From positions 1 to 36,163 of IMG/VR virus record IMGVR_UViG_3300019487_000062: DNA of 36,163 bases, one strand, 5' to 3'. The DNA comes from a virus. Numbering within the stretch: position 1 is the stretch's first letter; each line of letters begins with the position of its first letter. A model generated the notes under the pieces. It made no database searches and had not been told where the DNA came from. It worked only from the letters and a program-made list of their open reading frames with translations. The position numbers were made by a program, and so were the translations under genes. Shown here piece after piece: positions 12,179 through 19,685 of this stretch.

Positions 12179-13618
12179 ATGCGAGCCGTAGCCTACATCC
12201 GCGTCAGCACCGAAGAGCAGTCCGGCCCCGGGCACGTCTCCCTCGAGGTCCAGGAACAACGCTGCCGCGACTACATCGCCAGCCGCGGCTGGACGCTGAT
12301 CGGCGTCGAGCGCGACATCGAGAGCGGCCTCAAGCCCACGCGCGCCGGCTACCAGCGCGTGATCGAGCTCGCACGCGCCGGCTCCATCGACGCCGTTGTT
12401 GTAATGCAGGCATCGCGCTTTGGCCGTAAGGCCAGCGAAGTCTTGCTGCGCGTCGAAGAGCTGCGCTCGCTCAACGTCGAGCTCGTCTCGACGGCTGAAG
12501 ACCTGACGTCGTTCCTCATGCTCGGCATCCAGGCGGTGCTGAACGAGCACGAGACGCGCGTCATCCTCTCGCGCACGATGCCCGCAAAGCAGCAGCGCAC
12601 CCGCGACGGCTACTGGCTGGCGAAGGCGCCGTTCGGCACGGTCAACGTCCGCGGCGTGTTGCAGCCCGGCCCGCACTTCGACCTGATCCGCCTGGCGTTC
12701 CAGCTCGCAGCCGACGGCGAGAACGTCGCCGACATCACGCGCCGCATCAACGAGGCGATCGCGCCGCGGACCATGCACTACGGCAACGTGATCAAGCTGC
12801 TGAAGAACAAGGCGTTCGTCTCCGTCGTCCAGTGGGGCGGCATCACCGCGCCGGCGCAATGGGACCCGCTCATCGACCCGGAGCTCTTCAACCGCGCCAA
12901 CGCCGCCATCCGCGCCCGCTACGTCCAGCGTCGGCAGTTGTCGCGGTCATACCCGTACTGGATCCTCGGCCTGGCGTTCTGCGCGCGCTGCGGCCACCGC
13001 ATGCATCCGAAGGTCCACGTGACGAGCTGGGGTCCCGGCGTATACCCGTACCTCATCTGCGGCCGCGTGGAGATGCGCGGCCTCGAACGCCCCTGCCGCG
13101 GCAAGTACGTCTCCATCCTCGACGTGCAGGCGTGGGTCCTCGAGCGGGTGGAGCAGCAGACAGCAGACGCTGGCGACGTCGCCCGCTACATCGCACGCAT
13201 CCAGGAGCGGGCCGAGGAGCAGGCGGCCGCAGAGGACGAGCGCCGGCGATCATTGAGAGCCGAACGGAGCCGCCTGGAAGCGCGGCTGCAGGCGGCCAAG
13301 TCCGCACACCTGGACGCCCCCGACACCTTCACGATCGCCGACGTCCGCCGCATCGACGCTGCGGTGCGCGACAGCGTGGCTGCGATCGACCGGGAGCTGG
13401 CCGTACCGGTGCCGTCGGTGCGGGGGGAACAAGAGATCCGCGAGCTGCGCCAGTTCTTCGAAGAGCGCGCCTGGCTCGGGCTCAGGGATACGGACCCGCA
13501 GGCGTTTCGTGCGCTGCTGCAGGTCTACATTGAGCGCGTCGACGTCCGAGGCCCCGGTGCGTACGAACTCGTCTGGCGGGATGTGTTCGCGGAAGCCCTG
13601 ACGCATTCACGCAGCTAG
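12179..13618 (+). CDS. int: large serine recombinase (phage integrase)
   Basis: 479-aa large serine recombinase that would integrate the phage at attP x attB. The catalytic resolvase domain covers residues 1-145, with nucleophile Ser10 in YIRVSTEEQ and the conserved QASRFGRK near 78-85. The recombinase domain follows (about 155-255). A zinc ribbon near 267-315 has CARCGHRM, a further Cys in YLICG and another in RPCRGK. A long coiled coil precedes the C-terminal end. The ATG at 12179 has GGGAGG upstream and fits the family's MRAVAYIRVS start. It is co-transcribed with the repressor. A paired attachment site could not be identified from one sequence. Confidence 0.95.
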   Translation: MRAVAYIRVSTEEQSGPGHVSLEVQEQRCRDYIASRGWTLIGVERDIESGLKPTRAGYQRVIELARAGSIDAVVVMQASRFGRKASEVLLRVEELRSLNVELVSTAEDLTSFLMLGIQAVLNEHETRVILSRTMPAKQQRTRDGYWLAKAPFGTVNVRGVLQPGPHFDLIRLAFQLAADGENVADITRRINEAIAPRTMHYGNVIKLLKNKAFVSVVQWGGITAPAQWDPLIDPELFNRANAAIRARYVQRRQLSRSYPYWILGLAFCARCGHRMHPKVHVTSWGPGVYPYLICGRVEMRGLERPCRGKYVSILDVQAWVLERVEQQTADAGDVARYIARIQERAEEQAAAEDERRRSLRAERSRLEARLQAAKSAHLDAPDTFTIADVRRIDAAVRDSVAAIDRELAVPVPSVRGEQEIRELRQFFEERAWLGLRDTDPQAFRALLQVYIERVDVRGPGAYELVWRDVFAEALTHSRS

Positions 13619-13650
13619 ATTTATTCCTGAAGAAGGCGGGATACGTGGAA

Positions 13651-13683
13651 GGACCGGGGGCTCCTCGCATGAGTCCCCGGTCC
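13651..13683 (+). terminator. hairpin after recombinase gene
   Basis: GGACCGGGG (13651-13659) pairs perfectly with CCCCGGTCC (13675-13683), with an inner CTC/GAG extension. It lies 33 bp after the recombinase stop. There is no clear U-tract; the stem strength and the convergent position suggest a terminator or a transcription roadblock. Confidence 0.55.
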
Positions 13684-13695
13684 CCTGCCCCAACA

Positions 13696-13729
13696 CCGAC
13701 AGCCGGGCCACCCTACGTCCGGCTGTTGG
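13696..13729. terminator. second hairpin between convergent operons
   Basis: CCGACAGCCGG pairs with CCGGCTGTTGG (11 bp with one G-U) around a 12-nt loop. Its right arm overlaps the 3' end of the late-operon regulator gene (stop at 13713). It probably ends transcription between the convergent recombinase and late operons. Confidence 0.5.
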
Positions 13730-13943
13730 CTACCCGTTCATTGGCGCGGTGCCGGAGCCACAGGTACGCCATGTGCCCCCGGTGCTTCGCGCCGAGTTGC
13801 CACTCCGCTTGCAGCAGCAGGTGCTGCACGGTGGCCTTACTGATGCCCATCGCCTCGGCGATTTCGTCCGTCTCCAGCCCCTCCAGGACGTACAGCCTCA
13901 CCGCTTCCGCCCGCCGCGGCGAGAGGCCGCCCACTAGCTGCAT
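13713..13943 (-). CDS. sigma-region-4 / LuxR-like HTH protein, 76 aa
   Basis: Starts MQLVGGLSPRRAEAVRLYVL and contains a textbook region-4 helix-turn-helix: LETDEIAEAMGISKATVQHLL (about 22-42), as in sigma-70 family and LuxR-type regulators. It has no other domain. The ATG at 13943 overlaps the stop of the secreted-protein gene by 10 nt. As the last gene of the late operon it may regulate late transcription or a host gene; the target is unknown. Confidence 0.8.
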   Translation of the reverse strand: MQLVGGLSPRRAEAVRLYVLEGLETDEIAEAMGISKATVQHLLLQAEWQLGAKHRGHMAYLWLRHRANERVANSRT

Positions 13944-14215
13944 CCGGCCAGCGCCACCGGCGTCCCACTGATGTACGCCTGGTACTGCGGGTGCTCCGGC
14001 GGCAGCAGGTACTGGTCGCCGAACTGGATACCGTAGAACTCGGCGCTGCCGTCCCGCGCCGGATAGCGCAGCAGCCCCACGGTCGCCGCGTTCTCTTCTG
14101 TGACGTTCACCCGCTCCAGGCACGGCCCCGGATCGTCGGCGGCGACAACCCACGTCGCCAGCGAGGCCAGCGCCACGACGGCCACGAGCACGAGTGCCCG
14201 CCAGTGCGCCGTCAT
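13934..14215 (-). CDS. small secreted or membrane-anchored protein, 93 aa
   Basis: The N-terminus has a basic start, a hydrophobic helix (about 6-24, ALVLVAVVALASLATWVVA) and a plausible signal-peptidase site before ADD. The exported part has one cysteine (C32) and a C-terminal CS. It follows the amidase with an ATGA overlap. In this place phages encode spanin-like or accessory lysis proteins, but no lipobox or coiled coil is seen, so the role is open. Confidence 0.65.
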   Translation of the reverse strand: MTAHWRALVLVAVVALASLATWVVAADDPGPCLERVNVTEENAATVGLLRYPARDGSAEFYGIQFGDQYLLPPEHPQYQAYISGTPVALAGCS

Positions 14216-15027
14216 GGCTTCTTCGCCTCCAGCTCGTCGACACGCTGCTTGAGGTCCTGCGTCTTCGGATCCGCGTCGCCGTACACCTGCTTCGCCAGGT
14301 CGAAGACGGCTCCGGCGAGCGAGCCGATGCTCTCGACCGTGTACTTGAACAGCGCCTGGAACTCACGCCTCTCCTGGTCCGTCATGGGTCCGCCTCCGAT
14401 CAGCTCCTCGAGCATCAGCGCCCGCGGCCAGTTGAGGCCCGGGCAGCTCGCACGGTTCACAGCGTCGATCTGGAAATGGCCGGCGAGCATGTGGACGTCG
14501 CGCACGATCGGCACGCCGTAGCGGTCGCACTCCTCGAGGCACCACTGTTTCCACCGGATCGACGTCGCGATCATCGCCGGCGTCCACGCCTGGTCGCGCG
14601 TCTCATCCTCGTGCTCGGTCGAGATGGTCCTACAGTTGAGAACGTTCAAGCCGCCGGCGTCGAGCGAGTGAGCGCGTGGCGAGTATGACGGCCGCGCGAT
14701 CCAGGTGCCCTGCTGCTCGATGAGCGCCAGCCGCGCGTTGCCGCGGTCGTACCTCTCGACGGCGCCGGCAATGCCGTTCCCCCACGCCGCGTCGAAGATG
14801 CTGACGTACTGGTCGAGCGAGCCGTCGCGGCCGATACCGGCGTGCACGCTGGTCAACGTCTCATGGCGCCAGACGTCGTTGTCAAGCGTGCGCTTGTAGC
14901 CGCCCATGCGGTGGTCCACGAAGAGCACCGGGCGGTTCTGGTCCGCCGCGCCGGCCGGATAACCGAACGGGCCGGCGGCGAGGCCGCGGTGCTGTCGCGC
15001 GAACGGGCACCAGCCGCGGTCGGTCAT
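14212..15027 (-). CDS. N-acetylmuramoyl-L-alanine amidase (endolysin)
   Basis: Endolysin that cuts the amide bond between N-acetylmuramic acid and the peptide stem of peptidoglycan. The amidase_2-type core has VDHRMGG (zinc H39), ISTEHED (E138) and GHFQID...ASCPG (H184, C195), the zinc and catalytic set of that family. The C-terminal 57 residues (from MTDQERREF) form a helical/coiled-coil tail that probably binds the wall or mediates oligomerisation. No signal peptide is seen, so export would depend on the holin candidates just upstream. It starts in ATGA overlap with a 27-aa membrane peptide. Confidence 0.85.
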   Translation of the reverse strand: MTDRGWCPFARQHRGLAAGPFGYPAGAADQNRPVLFVDHRMGGYKRTLDNDVWRHETLTSVHAGIGRDGSLDQYVSIFDAAWGNGIAGAVERYDRGNARLALIEQQGTWIARPSYSPRAHSLDAGGLNVLNCRTISTEHEDETRDQAWTPAMIATSIRWKQWCLEECDRYGVPIVRDVHMLAGHFQIDAVNRASCPGLNWPRALMLEELIGGGPMTDQERREFQALFKYTVESIGSLAGAVFDLAKQVYGDADPKTQDLKQRVDELEAKKP

Positions 15028-15107
15028 CGCGGCACCGTGATCGCGCCGAGCAGGATGAGCACCAGCAGCACGACCAGGATCACGATGGCAATGTCGCGGC
15101 CGCTCAT
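15024..15107 (-). CDS. 27-aa single-helix membrane peptide in lysis cassette
   Basis: MSGRDIAIVILVVLLVLILL and seven more residues: nearly the whole peptide is one transmembrane helix. ATGA overlaps on both sides (holin-like gene and amidase) support translation. It could be an antiholin or a membrane-disrupting helper of lysis. Such short peptides are easily missed by gene callers. Confidence 0.65.
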   Translation of the reverse strand: MSGRDIAIVILVVLLVLILLGAITVPR

Positions 15108-15370
15108 CGCGGCAATCCTTCCGCGAGGTCGTCCGCGTCCTGGTCCTGCCCCGTCCGCAGTTCCGCGCGCCGTTCGGCCTCCTCCGTCCCCGCGCGGGAC
15201 AGGTGCATCAGGCCGATGATGACCGCTGCAATGAGAGACGAGATCAGCGGGTGCCAGTCGATCGACTGCCGCGCGTCGACCTGGCGTTGCAGTTCGAGCA
15301 ACAGGTCGATGATGGGCGCGGCCAGCGTCGTGACGATCCGGAACGTCCATTGTCCAATCTGCGGGTTCAT
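15104..15370 (-). CDS. putative holin, 88 aa
   Basis: Two hydrophobic stretches (FRIVTTLAAPIIDLLLELQ, about 9-27, and ISSLIAAVIIGLMHL, about 42-56) and a charged C-terminal tail, the usual layout of small holins that time membrane permeabilisation. GGAGG lies upstream of the ATG at 15370. It sits just before the 27-aa peptide and amidase. The call rests on topology and context; sequence similarity was not tested. Confidence 0.7.
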   Translation of the reverse strand: MNPQIGQWTFRIVTTLAAPIIDLLLELQRQVDARQSIDWHPLISSLIAAVIIGLMHLSRAGTEEAERRAELRTGQDQDADDLAEGLPR

Positions 15371-15380
15371 GTGATGCCTC

Positions 15381-15851
15381 CTACCTCGTGAGCAAAATCC
15401 CAAGTGCTCCGATGATCACGGGCTGCTCGATGACGAACACCCATGACAGGAACCGGAAGATGTTGTAAGCCGACCACAACGTGTCGTGCTCTTTGTCCTG
15501 GCGGGCGCGGCGCTCGCGCTCCTCCGGGGTGTGGGTCAAGACGTGGGCCTGCCACATCACGCCGTGGCGCTCGACGAACTGCTGGCGGGCCTCCGTCGGG
15601 GTGCGCTCGTTCCAGAGCAGGTTCAGCCGCTCCCACATCTGGACGCGGTCCGCCTCGTCCGTGCGCTGCGTCTGCTTGATCTCGGCGATGCCCTGCTGCA
15701 TGACGCCGCACGATTCGAGTACGCGCTCCAGTTGCGCGCGCAGTTCGGCGTCGCGGGAGATGGAGGCCTTCGCGTTCTCCTTCACCTCGGAGATCACGGT
15801 GGTCAGCAGCGCGTCGTGGCGGATCAGCAGGTCGTGGTCGGTCTCGTTCAC
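15381..15851 (-). CDS. coiled-coil protein with C-terminal membrane helix
   Basis: 156 aa. The first 115 residues are charged and helical (LLTTVISEVKENAKASISRD, QQGIAEIKQTQRTDEADRVQ), and the last 30 contain a hydrophobic helix (FLSWVFVIEQPVIIGALGILL). This coiled coil plus one C-terminal helix resembles XhlA-type lysis accessory proteins, which act with a holin. The GTG start at 15851 has GGGAG 7 nt upstream. First gene after the terminator at 15868-15918. Confidence 0.65.
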   Translation of the reverse strand: MNETDHDLLIRHDALLTTVISEVKENAKASISRDAELRAQLERVLESCGVMQQGIAEIKQTQRTDEADRVQMWERLNLLWNERTPTEARQQFVERHGVMWQAHVLTHTPEERERRARQDKEHDTLWSAYNIFRFLSWVFVIEQPVIIGALGILLTR

Positions 15852-15867
15852 TCATCGCTCCCGCCGA

Positions 15868-15918
15868 AAACGTGAAAACGCCACCGCCGACTCGCATCCC
15901 TGCGAATCAGACGGTGGC
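15868..15918 (-). terminator. intrinsic terminator between tail and lysis genes
   Basis: On the minus strand GCCACCG (15918-15912) pairs with CGGTGGC (15886-15880), with an inner TCGCA/TGCGA stem and 4-nt loop, followed by GTTTTCACGTTTT. This is a good intrinsic terminator that would reduce read-through from tail genes into the lysis cassette. Confidence 0.75.
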
Positions 15919-15946
15919 GCCGTCTCCAACCAGTTAGCCGTGCGCT

Positions 15947-16120
15947 CTATTGCGTCTGGAGGAGTCTACCAGCAATGGCAAGCATCAGTGTCCGTTTCCC
16001 GCACCTCGCGTGCTTGGCGTAGGCGATGCGGCGGCCGTCCCACAGCAACACGCCTTCACCCATGCTCACCTTGAACTCGTCACGCCGAAACAGCTTCTTA
16101 CAGTGCGCGCAGTAGATCAT
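15947..16120 (-). CDS. zinc-ribbon mini-protein, 57 aa
   Basis: MIYCAHCKKLFRRDEF with a CAHC pair and a later HARCGKR give a possible single zinc site. It starts in ATGA overlap with the receptor-binding-like gene and is the last gene before the terminator. Probably a small nucleic-acid-binding or structural zinc protein; no closer family is proposed. Confidence 0.6.
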   Translation of the reverse strand: MIYCAHCKKLFRRDEFKVSMGEGVLLWDGRRIAYAKHARCGKRTLMLAIAGRLLQTQ

Positions 16121-17499
16121 GCGCCCCCCCGCTGCGTCGTGCTGTGCCGGATCTCCGCGAGCGTCCGTTCGAGCGGCGAGCGGTACGTGAAGTTGTAGTC
16201 GGGCCGCAGCACGGGGCCTCGTGCGCCGGGGATATCCGCGCGCCCACTCTCCGCCACCGGCGTCCCCTGGTTCGGCGTCGTCGAGAGCGGCAGGTTCTGC
16301 GTGTAGTACACGGCTCGGGCGGAGCGCATCGCCGTGATCTGCGGCAGCGGCGTGCCGAACGACAACGCCTCGACGCCTACTTCCAGAACGCCGGGATCGA
16401 AGTCCGCACGAAGCCACGATCCGCCGCCCGGCCGGGCAGCAGCCCAGTGCACGATGCCGTGCCAGCCGTTGGGGTGCGCGGTGACGGGGTTCGCAGGGTT
16501 GCCCAATGCTACGCTCGTGCCGCCCAACCGCGCCAGCACTTGCCCGCCAACCTTCGACGCGCCGACGATCCGCTGGACCGCCGCAACGGACGTACGCAGG
16601 ATCGTCGCGCCAGCAGGTACCGGGTTCGCCGCCGCGTAGGTGAACGTCTGCCTATCGCCAGCGACGGTGGACTGGATCACGTCAACGTCTTCGTTGTGCG
16701 GCGCGTCGTCGATGGCCTGCCACTTGTTCGCCGGGGGTGTCGTGCCGCCGATCGTCCAGGTGTTGTGGAACCCGTTCGCGTCGAAGACCACCGGGACGCT
16801 CACGCGCGGCCGCGGATGCGCGAGGTTGTACGGCGCGTCGGCCACGCTCGTCGTGTAGCGGCCGCACCAGTCGTCCGTGTACATCGCGCAGTTCCGCATG
16901 ACGCCCGTGGGAAGGGACTCGGCGATATATATGTCCCGGCGGCCAGGGCCGAACCCCGTCCCGAACATCACTGCCACAGACAGGCCGGTGTCGAACTCCC
17001 ACTCCCACACGCCGTTTCGCGCGATGGACACCCACACCGTGGACTGCGACAGGCAGTCGAAGACGACCGTGAACTCGTCCAGCCCGGTGAGGTTCGGCCC
17101 GAACGGGGACGTTGCCACGGCGAGGTTCAGGAAGGTGCGGATCGTGAACTCGCCCGAGGGTTCGAGCGTCAGCCACTTCGCCCCCGTGGACGTGCCGTCG
17201 CTGAGCACGCCGAGCCGGGACGTAGGCATGGCCGAGAACCCGAGCGCGAACGACACGGACACGATGTGGGGAATGTCGCCCCAGTTGGGGTAGCGGCTGA
17301 TCGGCACGGCACAGTCCGCCCCTGGGATGTTGAGGTTGTGCTTGAGGCTGTACGTCCCCGTCTGCGCCCGGTCGGTCGAGGGGTCGATCGATTTCAGGTA
17401 CGCGTCAAACGAGGCGTTGTTTGAGTTGCCGGCGTAGTCGAACTGGCGCTCAACGCCGTCACCACCCGCGGCAGGGTAGTTTGGCTCCGTCCACGCCAT
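16117..17499 (-). CDS. minor tail / receptor-binding-like protein, 460 aa
   Basis: Large beta-rich protein at the end of the tail module. Residues 30-210 resemble a LamG/concanavalin-like jelly roll (ending RRDIYIAESLPTGVMRNCAMYTD). Residues 230-400 form a second beta domain (HPNGWHGIVHWAAARPGGG, ITAMRSARAVYYTQNL). The short charged tail (SPLERTLAEIRHS) is a likely attachment or trimer segment. This is the expected place of a host-binding tip protein. Fold assignment is by pattern only. Confidence 0.65.
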   Translation of the reverse strand: MAWTEPNYPAAGGDGVERQFDYAGNSNNASFDAYLKSIDPSTDRAQTGTYSLKHNLNIPGADCAVPISRYPNWGDIPHIVSVSFALGFSAMPTSRLGVLSDGTSTGAKWLTLEPSGEFTIRTFLNLAVATSPFGPNLTGLDEFTVVFDCLSQSTVWVSIARNGVWEWEFDTGLSVAVMFGTGFGPGRRDIYIAESLPTGVMRNCAMYTDDWCGRYTTSVADAPYNLAHPRPRVSVPVVFDANGFHNTWTIGGTTPPANKWQAIDDAPHNEDVDVIQSTVAGDRQTFTYAAANPVPAGATILRTSVAAVQRIVGASKVGGQVLARLGGTSVALGNPANPVTAHPNGWHGIVHWAAARPGGGSWLRADFDPGVLEVGVEALSFGTPLPQITAMRSARAVYYTQNLPLSTTPNQGTPVAESGRADIPGARGPVLRPDYNFTYRSPLERTLAEIRHSTTQRGGA

Positions 17500-17994
17500 T
17501 CAGTCCCCCCACGCAGCACGGAGCCGTTGCAGCGCCTGGTCGAGTCTCACGACGCTATGCCCGTCGAGGATGTCCGTGCGGCCCTGGACGACGCCCTGCG
17601 CCGTTTCCGCGATCGGCGTGCCGAGCGTGAACACCGCCCACCACTGACCGAGGTTCCGCCGGTCGGCAAGCTCCTCGTTGATCCACTTCAGGACGAATCG
17701 CCAACGGCGCGACGGGGCCCAGACGTGGTGGATGAACACGACGTCCCGGACGCCGAAGTTCGTCCGCATGTTCGCGCGCGCCTCCACCCAGATCAGGTAG
17801 CGTTCGAACTCCTCATTGTCGTCCTCCCGGTCGAGCACCCAGATCAGGTGGCCATCGGCCAGCTTCGCATCGACGTACGCGGCCGCGAACTCCAACCGCA
17901 CACCGTGACCCGTCTCGTCCACCATCCGCTGCGACTCGGTGGCGATGATCCGCGCCGCGACCTTGCCTTCACCACGCAGCAGCCGGCGGATCAT
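17500..17994 (-). CDS. tail-module hypothetical protein, 164 aa
   Basis: Starts MIRRLLRGEGKVAARIIATE and contains many Trp/Phe and charged residues (VRDVVFIHHVWAPSRRWRFV, DRRNLGQWWAVFTLGTP). The alpha/beta pattern could suit a small enzyme-like or assembly protein, but no motif is convincing. It is ATGA-coupled to the 37-aa gene upstream and lies immediately before the receptor-binding-like gene. Confidence 0.6.
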   Translation of the reverse strand: MIRRLLRGEGKVAARIIATESQRMVDETGHGVRLEFAAAYVDAKLADGHLIWVLDREDDNEEFERYLIWVEARANMRTNFGVRDVVFIHHVWAPSRRWRFVLKWINEELADRRNLGQWWAVFTLGTPIAETAQGVVQGRTDILDGHSVVRLDQALQRLRAAWGD

Positions 17995-18104
17995 GTGCGC
18001 TCCTGTTTCCGGGCCTCGAACGCCAGGCGCTCGATCTCCTTCTGCAAGCGGGCGGCGGCCGGGGACACGATGACAATGCGGCCGTTTTGGATCACCACCT
18101 CCAT
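17991..18104 (-). CDS. small tail-module protein, 37 aa
   Basis: MEVVIQNGRIVIVSPAAARL and 17 more residues form a short beta hairpin followed by a charged helix (QKEIERLAFEARKQ). It starts in TGATG overlap with the hub protein and ends in ATGA overlap with the next gene. Likely a small structural or assembly factor, kept by its position in the tail operon. Confidence 0.6.
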   Translation of the reverse strand: MEVVIQNGRIVIVSPAAARLQKEIERLAFEARKQERT

Positions 18105-19684
18105 CAGAGGATCTCCGCCGTCGTGATCGCGTGTTCCTTCTTCTGCGGGTCGAAGCCGATCTGGACGATGCGCGCTTCCCGCTCCAGGGGCATCGCGAGG
18201 TCGGTCTGGTTCAGCCGCACCGTGACGACATCACCGACGTTGACCTTCTTCATGTCGAGCGCGTCCTCGACGATCACCAGGCCAAACCGCTCGGTGCCGT
18301 ACTCAGGCGACTCGTGGAGCCGGAAGGCCGCCTGCTTGAGGGCGTCCGGGCCCGACATTTGACGGTCGATCAGGATGCGCGTGCCGCCCATGCCGCGGCG
18401 CCGCGTCTTGCCCACCGTGCGTGGTGTCGCGTCCGTCGCGCCGCCCGTCGCCCGTGCTGAGACCGCAGAGCGTTCGTTGAAGTCACCGTCGCCCCCCACC
18501 ACGTACGCCTCCGCAATGCCGTTCTCGTAGTTCAGGGAGTAGTGCGCTTTCTTGAGGTTCAGGCCTTCCTGCAACACGACCTCGTCGCGGCGGTCAGAGC
18601 CCACCATGGGCTCGAACTCCAGCGAAGTCGTGACGCGGCCCGGCGTGACGCCGTAGTTGAAATGCCACTCCCACCCGGTGAACTGCGCGACCTGGGTGAG
18701 GAAGTCCAACCCGGACTGGGCGCGGAAGTCGTAGACGAACGACGGCCCGCCTTTGATCCGCTGCACGTTCACGAACAGCGGCGGTGCGGTGCGCTGGTCG
18801 ATCTCGTGGATGATCGACGGCAGCAGGCCGCCGAGCGAACCGCTGGCCGTCCCGCCGCGCTTCGTCCGCGCGGCACGGAATCGCCATGCATGATCGCGCA
18901 GGGTGAAATGCACTTCCGGGTCTTCGGCGTCCGCGTCGTACGCGAACAGGAACCCGACGTACGGGTGCAACCCGTCAGGGCGTTCGATGGTGTACATCGG
19001 TGCCGGGCCGTCAGGGTGCAGCATATGGCCGAACGAGTTGATGTTCGGGTCGGTGCGCGACAGGCTGAAACTCGCGGCGTTCTCGCGCATCAGTCCATTG
19101 CCGTAGACCACGTTTGTCGGGAGGAGTTCTAGGACGGTCTCGTGGGGCGGGAAGGGCGACCGCAAGCGCACGACCGTGAGCCCCTCCTGCTGGCCCTCCT
19201 CACCGAAGTAGACGAGCAGCACCACGCGCGTCACCTGCACAGCGCCGCCGACACCGCCCATCGCGTTCCGCATCCCGAACTGCAACGCCGCGATCCCCTG
19301 GCGTGTCCAGGGCAGGCCGGTCGCGGGGTCGCGTTTCCAGATGCCCCGGTAAGGCAGGAACGATTGTGTGAGGGTGAAGATGGGCGACTCTGCATCGACG
19401 CCGTTTGAGCGGATGAACGCGCGGACGTTGTTCTGGTTGGCGTTCGACATGCGCGCGGTGACTTCGACCGCGACGTGGGTGATCAGCCCGCCGCTGTACG
19501 AGCCGGGGAGTCCGCCGTGGATGTAGGTGTCGCGCTCCGTCCCTGAGAACGTGTTGTCGAAGACGTACGTGGTGTCGTCGGTGGTCGGGTCATCGACCAT
19601 CTGCCAGTGCGGCTGGGCGGCGGGAGATGTCTCGCCCCATTCGGTGTACGTCCCGACGCCGGTCGGAAGGAGTTCAGCAGGCAT
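18104..19684 (-). CDS. tail hub / Gp37-like minor tail protein with N-terminal adhesin-like domain
   Basis: 526 aa. Residues 1-165 form a beta-rich domain (ITHVAVEVTARMS, GLPWTRQGIAALQFGMRN, VQVTRVVLLVYFGE) of the type on phage tail-tip and adhesin proteins. From about 175 the protein has the hub/Gp37-like series (ENAASFSLSRTDPNINS, GLDFLTQVAQFTGWEWHFNY, LKKAHYSLNYENGIAEAYVVGG, VNVGDVVTVRLN, IVQIGFDPQKKEHAITT) used in siphovirus tail tips. It would form the baseplate centre below the Dit-like protein. Family call from motif order and position. Confidence 0.75.
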   Translation of the reverse strand: MPAELLPTGVGTYTEWGETSPAAQPHWQMVDDPTTDDTTYVFDNTFSGTERDTYIHGGLPGSYSGGLITHVAVEVTARMSNANQNNVRAFIRSNGVDAESPIFTLTQSFLPYRGIWKRDPATGLPWTRQGIAALQFGMRNAMGGVGGAVQVTRVVLLVYFGEEGQQEGLTVVRLRSPFPPHETVLELLPTNVVYGNGLMRENAASFSLSRTDPNINSFGHMLHPDGPAPMYTIERPDGLHPYVGFLFAYDADAEDPEVHFTLRDHAWRFRAARTKRGGTASGSLGGLLPSIIHEIDQRTAPPLFVNVQRIKGGPSFVYDFRAQSGLDFLTQVAQFTGWEWHFNYGVTPGRVTTSLEFEPMVGSDRRDEVVLQEGLNLKKAHYSLNYENGIAEAYVVGGDGDFNERSAVSARATGGATDATPRTVGKTRRRGMGGTRILIDRQMSGPDALKQAAFRLHESPEYGTERFGLVIVEDALDMKKVNVGDVVTVRLNQTDLAMPLEREARIVQIGFDPQKKEHAITTAEIL

Positions 19685-19685
19685 G

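Noticed and set aside
11503-13618. Host chromosomal gene island (repressor plus recombinase)
   Set aside because: The gene order and convergent position match a phage immunity-integration module; no chromosomal gene flanks it.
13944-14366. 217-aa frame extending the sigma-like HTH protein upstream
   Set aside because: The extra part overlaps the secreted-protein and amidase genes in another frame and is Arg/Gly-rich shadow; the ATG at 13943 gives a normal small HTH protein.
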